This document shows, in pieces, positions 1-6,335 of a DNA stretch of 8,508 nucleotides. The first letter of the stretch is position 1. The number at the start of each line of letters is the position of its first letter. Both the position numbers and the translations under genes were made by a program. Location of the stretch: positions 1 to 8,508 of the forward strand of contig JAUXCB010000052.1 of NCBI GenBank assembly GCA_030619095.1, read 5' to 3'. Under the pieces are notes generated by a model. The model worked only from the letters and a program-made list of their open reading frames with translations, was not told the origin of the DNA and did not search any database. This DNA is from Verrucomicrobiota bacterium. Its GTDB lineage: Bacteria > Verrucomicrobiota > Kiritimatiellia > Kiritimatiellales > Tichowtungiaceae.

Positions 1-2152
1 AACCGTTTTCGGTGATCGCCATCATGGTTGAGTCGGTGTCGACGATTTCGATGGTGACGACTTCGTCGTCGCCGGTCAGCGTGACCCCTTTGACTCCGCG
101 CGAAACGCGGCCGAGGGGGCGGGCGTCCCCCTCTTTAAAGCGGATTGCTTTTCCGTTTTTCATGCTGAGGATGATCTCGTTGTCGCCATCGGTTAGTTTG
201 ACGCCGAGCAACTGGTCGTCTTCGTCGATGTTGATGGCTTTCACGCCGGCGACCCGAACATTCTTGTAGGCCGAGAGGACGGTTTTCTTAACGATTCCGT
301 TTTTCGTGGCCATGATGAGATTGTGCGTCTCGTCGTCGAGCTCGCGCACACAGAGAATCGCGGCGAGTTTCTCGTCGGGAGCCATTTGGAGCACATTAGC
401 GAGTGAGCGTCCGCGCGCCTGACGGCTTCCTTCCGGCACGTAGTAGGCTTTTAGCCAGTACATGCGACCGGCTTCGGTGAAGCAGAGCAGGTAGTCGTGG
501 GTGGAGGCGCTGAAGATGTGCTCCACAAAGTCCTCGTCTTTAGTGGCCATGCCGATAACACCTTTACCGCCGCGTCGTTGCTGGCGATACGTGTCGGTCG
601 GAACCCGTTTGATGTAGCCGGTGTTTGAAAGGGTAATCACGCACGGCTCATCGGCGATGAGATCCTCGATGTTGATTTCGCCTTCGTTGATGCAGAGTTC
701 CGTACGGCGCGGTTCACCGTATTTGGCACGGATCTGTTCGAGGTCTTCTTTAATGACCGCGAAGATTTTTTCCGGATGGGCGAGCAGGTCTTCAAGGTAT
801 TCCATGAGCTTTTTGAGCTCGGCGTATTCGGCTTCCACTTTTTCGCGCTCGAGGCCGGTCAATTGGTAGAGGCGCATTTCGAGAATGGCTTTGGCCTGAA
901 TTTCGCTGAATCCGAATTTTTCGGTCAGGCGGTTCTGCGCTTCGTCGCGGTTTTTCGAGTCGCGGATGATGCGGACAACTTCATCCATGTTATCCATAGC
1001 GAGCAGGAAGCCTTCGAGGATGTGCGCGCGGGCCTTGGCCTTGTCGAGATCGAACTGCGTGCGGCGGGTGACGACTTCGAAGCGGTGATCAATGAAGCAC
1101 TTTAGGACCTCTTTGAGGTTCATCACGCGCGGCTTGCCCTTGTCGATGGCCAGCATGATGGAGCCGAAGGTCGATTCCATCTGCGTGTATTTGTAGATGC
1201 CGTTGAGCATCACTCGCGGTACGGCGTTGCGCTTGAGCTCCACGACGAGGCGGATTCCCTCTTTTCCGGATTCATCGCGGATGTCGGAAATGCCGTCGAG
1301 CACCTTGTCGCGAACGAGCTGCACCATTTTGTTGATGAGCAACGTCTTGTTCAGCGCGTAGGGGATTTCGCTGATGATGATGCGTGTCTTGCCGTTGTCG
1401 TCTTCGACGATCTCGGCTTTACCGCGCATTCTGATTTTGCCGCGGCCGGTGGTGTAGAAGTCGCGAATGGCGCCGAGGCCGTAGACCATTCCGCCGGTCG
1501 GGAAGTCGGGGCCTTTCACATATTCGCAGAGGTCTTCCACCGTCGCTTCGGGGTTATCGATCAGGTGAATGGTTCCATCGACCACTTCGCTGAGGTTGTG
1601 CGGTGGAATGTTGGTAGCCATTCCGACCGCGATCCCGGTCGAGCCGTTGACGAGCAGGTTGGGGACGCGGGCGGGAAGGACGGAGGGTTCGAGCAGCGAT
1701 TCGTCGAAGTTGGGGCGCATATCGACGGTGTTTTTGTCGATGTCTGCCAGCATCTCTTCGGCCAGCGGGCGCAGGCGGCACTCGGTGTATCGATAGGCCG
1801 CTGCGCGGTCCCCGTCGATCGACCCGAAGTTTCCCTGTCCGTCGATCAGCATGCCGCGCATGGCGAAGTCCTGCGCCATGCGAACCATGGTGTCGTAGAC
1901 GGCGGTATCACCATGCGGATGGTAGTTGCCAATGACTTCCCCGACCACCTTCGCGCACTTGACGTACGCTTTATTGTGCGTCCAGCCGCGCTCTTTCATG
2001 GCGTAGAGGATGCGCCGGTTGCCGGGCTTCATTCCGTCGCGCACATCGGGCAGGGCGCGTCCAACAATCACCGACATTGAATAGTCGATGTAGGCGCGCT
2101 GCATCTCATCTTCAATATTGATCAGATCAATTCGTTCGTTCGTGTTTTCCAT
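1..2152 (-). CDS. gyrA: DNA gyrase subunit A (3' end cut off by window edge)
   Basis: This is the DNA-cleaving and strand-passing subunit of gyrase, the type IIA topoisomerase that introduces negative supercoils in an A2B2 complex with GyrB. The frame is open for 717 codons from the ATG at 2152 to the left edge and has no stop, so roughly the last 100-150 residues are missing. The winged-helix region carries the catalytic Tyr122 in RYTECRL, preceded by YHPHGDTAVYD (residues 77-87) and DGQGNFGSIDGD. Residues 83 and 87 of the quinolone-resistance region are Thr and Asp, an ordinary wild-type-like combination. A long charged coiled-coil segment follows. Then comes the GyrA box QRRGGKG (residues 525-531, about 560-580), which marks the DNA-wrapping C-terminal domain and separates GyrA from ParC. 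The start is supported by AAAGGA (2157-2162) 4 nt upstream and by alignment of Tyr122 with the E. coli number. It lies downstream of gyrB on the same strand, so co-transcription is likely despite the 243-nt gap. Confidence 0.98.
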   Translation of the reverse strand, partial: MENTNERIDLINIEDEMQRAYIDYSMSVIVGRALPDVRDGMKPGNRRILYAMKERGWTHNKAYVKCAKVVGEVIGNYHPHGDTAVYDTMVRMAQDFAMRGMLIDGQGNFGSIDGDRAAAYRYTECRLRPLAEEMLADIDKNTVDMRPNFDESLLEPSVLPARVPNLLVNGSTGIAVGMATNIPPHNLSEVVDGTIHLIDNPEATVEDLCEYVKGPDFPTGGMVYGLGAIRDFYTTGRGKIRMRGKAEIVEDDNGKTRIIISEIPYALNKTLLINKMVQLVRDKVLDGISDIRDESGKEGIRLVVELKRNAVPRVMLNGIYKYTQMESTFGSIMLAIDKGKPRVMNLKEVLKCFIDHRFEVVTRRTQFDLDKAKARAHILEGFLLAMDNMDEVVRIIRDSKNRDEAQNRLTEKFGFSEIQAKAILEMRLYQLTGLEREKVEAEYAELKKLMEYLEDLLAHPEKIFAVIKEDLEQIRAKYGEPRRTELCINEGEINIEDLIADEPCVITLSNTGYIKRVPTDTYRQQRRGGKGVIGMATKDEDFVEHIFSASTHDYLLCFTEAGRMYWLKAYYVPEGSRQARGRSLANVLQMAPDEKLAAILCVRELDDETHNLIMATKNGIVKKTVLSAYKNVRVAGVKAINIDEDDQLLGVKLTDGDNEIILSMKNGKAIRFKEGDARPLGRVSRGVKGVTLTGDDEVVTIEIVDTDSTMMAITENG

Positions 2153-2174
2153 AATATCCTTTCAAAAACTTTTT

Positions 2175-2345
2175 ATCCGCAGATTTTCGCAGATTCGCGC
2201 AGATTGAGAACCATTCGTTTATATATCGAGCAACCGAAGTGGATCAGAAGTAGTTTATGAAACTCAGCCACTTTCATGCCGGTGTTCTCGTCTCGATTGT
2301 CTCTTGTACAATTCATCTGCGGTTCTCTGCGTTCATCTGCGGATT
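2175..2345. repeat. Palindromic element with 10-bp-periodic CGCAGATT arms between gyrB and gyrA
   Basis: The left arm (about 2175-2210) begins ATCCGCAGAT and holds three head-to-tail decamers starting with CGCAGATT, at 2178, 2188 and 2198. The right arm (about 2312-2345) is its inverted counterpart, three decamers ending in CTGCG at 2312-2321, 2322-2331 and 2332-2341, followed by GATTATC. Read on the opposite strand, the right arm also begins ATCCGCAGAT, so the two ends form imperfect terminal inverted repeats around a spacer of about 100 nt. The spacer contains a nested hairpin: AAGTGG (2237-2242) pairs with CCACTT (2268-2273) and encloses AGTTT-ATG-AAACT (2252-2264). No coding signal is convincing inside. 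In the gyrB-gyrA transcript the arms could pair into a long imperfect stem. It resembles a non-autonomous (MITE- or REP-like) dispersed element. I recall similar decamers in environmental bacterial genomes, but copy number cannot be judged from one window. Confidence 0.7.
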
Positions 2346-2395
2346 ATCTATATCAGTTGCAGCTTTGCTGCGCTGGTTTTTTTTGTGGTGGGGTT

Positions 2396-4855
2396 TTAAA
2401 TATCCAGATTGGTGACGTTGAGGGCGTTGTCTTCGATGAACTGTCTGCGCGGCGGAACTTCATCACCCATCAGGATGGTGAACATTTCATCGGCCTTCAC
2501 GGCATCTTCGAGAACCACTTTGGTCAGGCGGCGTTCTGCCGGGTCGAGTGTGGTTTCCCACAGTTGCTGCGGATTCATTTCCCCCAGACCTTTGTAGCGC
2601 TGAATCGTCATGCCTTTTTTGCCGAGCCCGCGAATATCGATCAGCAGATGCATCAATGAGGCTGCGGGAATTTTGGTGCCTTTGTCGTCCAGTTGGAACT
2701 GCGGCTCTTCGGTGTCGAGCAGTTGCTCGATACGGAAGCCGGCTTCATCCAGTTTGGCGATGATCCCCGCCAGCTGTTTGGCGACAAGCAGTTCCTTATA
2801 GCGGACGCTGTGCGCGGTCGGCGCGGTGTTTTCTTCTCCGTCGGTTTCCACCTCGGCGCCGCCCAGTTTCTGGTCGGCTTCCGCGATAATGGCCTGCAGG
2901 TCGGTATCATCCTGAGCGTAGCGATATTCGGGGTTTCCATCCACGCCGTCAATAATCGCCATGTAGCTTGGGAAGGTTCCGGTTTCGGCATTTCGGTGCT
3001 TGAGGTAGTCCTCCATCCGCACGCCGCGGCGGCGAAGCTTGTCGGCAATCCCTTCGATGGCCACCAGGTTTTCGAGCAGGCCCCGAAGGCCCTTGGTGTC
3101 GAGCAGTTGGGTTCCGTCGAGCTTCTCGAGCAACAGTCCGTCGGCACCGAGATCCAGCAGGATCTGCGTCAGGTGCTCATCGCTTTCCACATACTCCTCG
3201 CGTTTGCGGCGCGTCACTTTATAGAGCGGCGGCTGGGCGATGTATATATAGCCATGTTCGATCAGCTGGGTCATTTGACGATAGAAGAACGTCAGCAGCA
3301 GCGTGCGAATGTGCGCGCCGTCGACGTCGGCATCGGTCATGATAATGATTTTATGGTAGCGCGCCTTTTCGATGTTGAAGTCATCCAGGCCGATTCCTGT
3401 TCCGATCGCGGTGATCATGGTGCGGATTTCTTCGTTGTTGAGCACTTTGTCCAGCCGCGCCTTTTCAACGTTGATCACTTTCCCCTTCACCGGGAGGATC
3501 GCCTGGTACATGCGTTCGCGACCCTGTTTGGCCGAGCCGCCTGCAGAGTCCCCTTCCACAATGAACAATTCGCATTTAGCCGGTTCGCGGCAGGAGCAGT
3601 CGGCCAGTTTTCCGGGCAGTCCGCCGCTTTCGAGCGCGCCCTTGCGGCGGGCGAGGTCGCGCGCCTTGCGCGCCGCGCTGCGCGCACGGGCCGCAACCAC
3701 CGCCTTGTCGATGATCAGACGAGCGACCGACGGATTCTCTTCAAAGTAGATTCCCAGCTCTTCATTGACGATCTGCTGGACGATTCCTTCCACCTCGCCG
3801 TTGCCGAGCTTGGTTTTGGTCTGTCCCTCGAACTGCGGGTCGGGAATTTTTACGCTGAGAACGGCGGTAAGGCCTTCGCGGATATCGTCGCCGCTCATGG
3901 CCTGTTTATCGTCTTTGATCAGCTTGTTCGTTTTTGCGTAGGCGTTGACCGTTCGGGTCAGCGCCGAGCGGAAGCCGGAGAGGTGGGTTCCGCCCTCGAT
4001 CGTATTGATGTTGTTGGCGAAGGTGAAAATGGTTTCGTTGTAGGCATCGGAATATTGCATCGCGATTTCGACGACCACATCATCCTTTTCGCGCTCGAAA
4101 TAGATCACGTCCGGGTGCATCGGGGCTTTATTCTTATTGAGATGCTGAACAAATTCCGAGATGCCGCCTTCGTATTCAAAAACCTCTTCGCGACCGGTTG
4201 CATCTTCGGTCAGCGTGATTTTTGTTCCGCGGTTCAGGAACGCCATCTCGCGCAGGCGTGAGGCGAGGGTGTCCCACTGGAAGCCGCTTTCGTGGGTAAA
4301 GATGCTCATGTCGGGCTGGAAGGTCACCTTCGTGCCGGTCTCGGTGGTCTTGCCGATTTTTACCAGCTCGGTGACTTCCTTGCCGCATTCAAAACGCTGA
4401 TGGTGAATAAAGCCGTCGCGCTTCACTTCCACTTCCAGCCATTCGGAGAGACCGTTCACACAGGAAACCCCGACCCCGTGCAGACCGCCGGAAACCTTAT
4501 ACGTATCCGAATCGAACTTCCCCCCGGCGTGAAGCACCGTCAGCACGACTGTCACGGCCGGTTTGCCTTCGGTCGGATGCATGTCGACAGGAATTCCGCG
4601 TCCATCGTCGGTTACAGAGAGGGATCCATCGTCATTGATGCAGACTTCTATGTTCGAGCAGTAGCCCGCCAGTGCTTCATCGATCGAGTTGTCAACGACC
4701 TCATATACACAGTGATGAAAGCCGCGCGCGCCGGTATCGCCGATGTACATGGCGGGTCGTTTGCGGACGGCTTCGATGCCTTCGAGAACGGTAATATGGT
4801 CGGCACCGTACCCCGCGGCATCCGGGTTTTCAGGGTCTTTGATTTCGTCAGACAT
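2396..4855 (-). CDS. gyrB: DNA gyrase subunit B, long form
   Basis: This is the ATPase subunit of DNA gyrase. It dimerises on ATP binding, captures the transported DNA segment and supplies the Mg2+-binding TOPRIM domain. The protein is 819 aa. The GHKL ATPase domain shows EVVDNSIDEALAG (from residue 52), the DDGRGIP motif (83-89) and GGLHGVGV (123-130). The TOPRIM domain has EGDSAGGSAKQGR starting at Glu434 and the DADVD acidic cluster with Asp508, Asp510 and Asp512. QRYKGLGEMNP starts near residue 752, and the protein ends in the typical NALNVTNLDI. Between about residues 550 and 745 lies a large insertion, as in E. coli-type GyrB (804 aa) and unlike the short form of about 640 aa. The ATG at 4855 is preferred over one 40 codons upstream, because AAGGAG sits 4 nt before it and the extension is basic, low in complexity and unlike GyrB. 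The gene is followed by the repeat element and gyrA on the same strand, and is divergent from the protease gene. Confidence 0.98.
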   Translation of the reverse strand: MSDEIKDPENPDAAGYGADHITVLEGIEAVRKRPAMYIGDTGARGFHHCVYEVVDNSIDEALAGYCSNIEVCINDDGSLSVTDDGRGIPVDMHPTEGKPAVTVVLTVLHAGGKFDSDTYKVSGGLHGVGVSCVNGLSEWLEVEVKRDGFIHHQRFECGKEVTELVKIGKTTETGTKVTFQPDMSIFTHESGFQWDTLASRLREMAFLNRGTKITLTEDATGREEVFEYEGGISEFVQHLNKNKAPMHPDVIYFEREKDDVVVEIAMQYSDAYNETIFTFANNINTIEGGTHLSGFRSALTRTVNAYAKTNKLIKDDKQAMSGDDIREGLTAVLSVKIPDPQFEGQTKTKLGNGEVEGIVQQIVNEELGIYFEENPSVARLIIDKAVVAARARSAARKARDLARRKGALESGGLPGKLADCSCREPAKCELFIVEGDSAGGSAKQGRERMYQAILPVKGKVINVEKARLDKVLNNEEIRTMITAIGTGIGLDDFNIEKARYHKIIIMTDADVDGAHIRTLLLTFFYRQMTQLIEHGYIYIAQPPLYKVTRRKREEYVESDEHLTQILLDLGADGLLLEKLDGTQLLDTKGLRGLLENLVAIEGIADKLRRRGVRMEDYLKHRNAETGTFPSYMAIIDGVDGNPEYRYAQDDTDLQAIIAEADQKLGGAEVETDGEENTAPTAHSVRYKELLVAKQLAGIIAKLDEAGFRIEQLLDTEEPQFQLDDKGTKIPAASLMHLLIDIRGLGKKGMTIQRYKGLGEMNPQQLWETTLDPAERRLTKVVLEDAVKADEMFTILMGDEVPPRRQFIEDNALNVTNLDI

Positions 4856-4865
4856 AAGGCTCCTT
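4856..4865 (-). promoter_or_regulatory. Shine-Dalgarno site that fixes the gyrB start
   Basis: On the minus strand AAGGAG (4860-4865) is followed by CCTT and then the ATG at 4855. It is the strongest ribosome-binding signal in the window. It decides against the in-frame ATG at 4975, which would add 40 residues with no resemblance to GyrB. Confidence 0.85.
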
Positions 4866-5074
4866 TTTCTCTTAAAATCGTAAAAAAAACATCGTACAGA
4901 AAACGGTTTATTCGAGCTACTAAAAAGGGGGGTAAATGCCGGAAAAAATCGTTTAAAATTAGGGGGTTTCGCCATTTGGCTCTCTTTTTCAAACCTTCGG
5001 AAAAATCAAGCCGAAAAGTTCCATCCCCCTTCACTTTTTTTGCCATAGAAAGGCAGGATGTCTTGAAAGAGCCC

Positions 5075-5107
5075 GGCCTGTTTTTCCACGGGTTGGAAAG
5101 GTCGGCC
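5075..5107. promoter_or_regulatory. Symmetrical dyad GGCC-N4-TTTCCA-N5-TGGAAA-N4-GGCC
   Basis: TTTCCA (5083-5088) and TGGAAA (5094-5099) form a perfect 6-bp inverted repeat around CGGGT. At exactly 4 nt outside each arm lies a GGCC (5075-5078 and 5104-5107), so the symmetry extends over 33 bp. No T tract follows on either strand, which argues against an intrinsic terminator. It sits 70 nt before the protease start and about 220 nt before gyrB. A regulator-binding site or a dispersed intergenic palindrome both fit. I recall TTTCCA/TGGAAA palindromes as frequent in Kiritimatiellota intergenic DNA, but this is unverified. Confidence 0.45.
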
Positions 5108-5139
5108 AAACGGCATTTTGGGTCGTAGAGATTCTTGCC

Positions 5140-5167
5140 TTGTTCATTTCAGGCACTTCTGTTAAAT
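5140..5167 (+). promoter_or_regulatory. Weak candidate promoter for the protease-Sel1 pair
   Basis: TTGTTC (5140-5145) and TTAAAT (5162-5167) are spaced by 16 nt. They match the sigma-70 hexamers at 3 and 4 of 6 positions. If used, transcription would start only a few nucleotides before the ATG at 5178, giving an almost leaderless mRNA. That agrees with the absence of a recognisable Shine-Dalgarno site there. AT-rich DNA gives such matches by chance, so this is tentative. Confidence 0.25.
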
Positions 5168-5177
5168 AAGCACTATT

Positions 5178-6335
5178 ATGCAAAGATATAAACTTATAAG
5201 AACAGTGTGTCTCACGGTGCTTTGCTGCGCAGCTGTGAGTGGCGTGGCGCAAACGAATGTGAGCAGCTTGGTGGAGACGAACTCAAGCAGTCCGATAGAA
5301 GCGGATGTGAGTGATCTGGCTAAAACGAATGTGACTCCATCGGTTGTTCTGCCCGTTCCACGGATCGGGCGGGCTATTTTTCTGGTTGAGCATGAGAAGG
5401 GGAGCGGTTCCGGATTCCTGATGCAAGAGGAGGGAGAGGTCTACTTCGTGAGTAATATTCACGTAATGGAGGGGGGCGATAACTTTTCCATCCGGAATAT
5501 CTACGGCGAAACGGTTTCGGTTCCGGATGCAGTGGAGGTGGCCTCCGATCGTGATCTGGTTCGCTTTCGGGTTCCTTCGTACAAAGCCGCGCTCCTGACT
5601 TCGGCAGATTTTGGATTCGGCGATAAAGTGTGTGCTCTGGGTAACAGCGGGGGGGAAGGTGTGATTACCCGGCTGGACGGGGAGATTCTGGCACTCGGTC
5701 CGGATAAGGTGGAGGTGTCTGCAGAATTTATTCCAGGCAACAGCGGTGGGCCTGTGCTGAGTGAGAGCAACCAGGTTATCGGGGTGTCCACCTACCTGAA
5801 AAGATACGGAAGTATGCCAGATTGGATTATTGAGGGGACCCGCTTTGAAGGCACGCGGCGGATGGCGGTGCGGGTAGATAATGTGGACTGGATCTCGATG
5901 ACCTGGGATGATTTCTGCCGCGAGGCCGCCCGCGTTCAAAAAATCGAGGATTGTTCTGATGCGGTAATTCACATCGTTCATACGTTGTCGGAGGATGGGT
6001 ATGAAATGATTTACAGCGATGTGGATCACAATGAACTTCAAAAGTGGCTTAAACGGCACAATCAGGATGTACGAAAGGCGGGTGGCCGGATGGATAAGGT
6101 CGAGACCGAGAAGGGGGATAGAATTACGATCAGCTATCAAATGTCATCATCCATGGAGAGAGCCGTCCGGTCGAATTTCGCCTCGTTAGGCGACGTGTTG
6201 AAACGATTGGAAAAAGAGGCCTCTCGTACGAGTCGGATATCGCTTCCATTTTTTAAGGAGCGCATGAAAAGCTATCAGCGCTATTTTAATTCCAGTCGCA
6301 CCCAAATGGAGACCGTCGTTGAAACCATGTTCTAA
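5178..6335 (+). CDS. Secreted trypsin-like (DegP/S1C-type) serine protease without PDZ domain
   Basis: A predicted exported serine endopeptidase of 385 aa. Residues 1-24 form a Sec signal peptide (basic start MQRYKLIR, hydrophobic core, likely cleavage after GVA). Residues 25-55 are a Ser/Thr/Asn-rich linker with an imperfect internal duplication. The trypsin fold spans about 62-240. It has GSGSGFL (75-81), His95 in SNIHVMEG, Asp126 in SDRDLVRF and Ser189 in FIPGNSGGPV, a complete His-Asp-Ser triad in the order and spacing of HtrA/DegP-type proteases. Residues 241-385 are mostly charged and probably helical. They contain no PDZ signature and I do not recognise them. The ATG at 5178 is chosen because it gives a proper signal peptide, although no clear Shine-Dalgarno sequence precedes it. 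The stop overlaps the start of the Sel1 gene by 17 nt, implying an operon. Substrate is unknown, and the family and export predictions are stronger than any role. Confidence 0.86.
   Translation: MQRYKLIRTVCLTVLCCAAVSGVAQTNVSSLVETNSSSPIEADVSDLAKTNVTPSVVLPVPRIGRAIFLVEHEKGSGSGFLMQEEGEVYFVSNIHVMEGGDNFSIRNIYGETVSVPDAVEVASDRDLVRFRVPSYKAALLTSADFGFGDKVCALGNSGGEGVITRLDGEILALGPDKVEVSAEFIPGNSGGPVLSESNQVIGVSTYLKRYGSMPDWIIEGTRFEGTRRMAVRVDNVDWISMTWDDFCREAARVQKIEDCSDAVIHIVHTLSEDGYEMIYSDVDHNELQKWLKRHNQDVRKAGGRMDKVETEKGDRITISYQMSSSMERAVRSNFASLGDVLKRLEKEASRTSRISLPFFKERMKSYQRYFNSSRTQMETVVETMF
6308..6321 (+). promoter_or_regulatory. Shine-Dalgarno site and TTG start of the Sel1-repeat gene, inside the protease gene
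   Basis: GGAG (6308-6311) lies 7 nt before the TTG at 6319. Starting there gives a product with a basic N-terminus followed by a hydrophobic signal core, whereas the next in-frame TTG at 6337 has no such site and would trim the N-region. The site and start lie within the last codons of the protease gene, which is typical of translational coupling. Confidence 0.6.

Larger units (their letters stand above)
4856..5177. other. Divergent intergenic region between gyrB and the protease gene
   Basis: This 322-nt stretch separates two divergent genes, so it must hold promoters for both. Short frames that cross it are not convincing: they have no ribosome-binding site, and one is just the upstream extension of gyrB. 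The gyrB-proximal 250 nt are rich in A and T homopolymer runs on the minus strand (leader-like), but I found no -35/-10 pair good enough to name for gyrB. The protease-proximal end holds a 33-bp dyad (5075-5107) and a weak promoter-like pair (5140-5167), listed separately. A smaller inverted repeat, TTCGG...CCGAA, lies near 5000 and has no T tract. Confidence 0.6.

Noticed and set aside
1808..1925. Possible quinolone-resistance change in GyrA (Thr83 instead of Ser83)
   Set aside because: Thr at this position is the normal wild-type residue in many bacteria and still has the hydroxyl; Asp87 is intact.
2359..2384. GCAGC-TTT-GCTGC hairpin followed by eight T residues on the plus strand
   Set aside because: It looks like a terminator, but no plus-strand gene ends there. 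The T run is on the wrong side to serve gyrB, and the stem is only 5 bp with 5 nt before the T run.
2693..4261. 522-codon open frame on the plus strand opposite gyrB
   Set aside because: It is an antisense shadow of a highly conserved gene; its translation has no recognisable motif and gyrB accounts fully for the region.
4856..4975. 40-residue N-terminal extension of gyrB starting at an upstream ATG
   Set aside because: The extension is rich in Phe, Lys and Arg, does not resemble any GyrB N-terminus, and lacks a ribosome-binding site. The ATG at 4855 has AAGGAG 4 nt upstream.
5178..5260. Lipoprotein signal in the protease (LCC near residue 15)
   Set aside because: The residue before the Cys is Leu, not Gly, Ala or Ser, so it is not a lipobox. 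A GVA cleavage site fits signal peptidase I.
5283..6140. 285-codon minus-strand frame opposite the protease gene
   Set aside because: The plus-strand frame has a signal peptide and a full catalytic triad in correct order; the antisense frame shows no motif.
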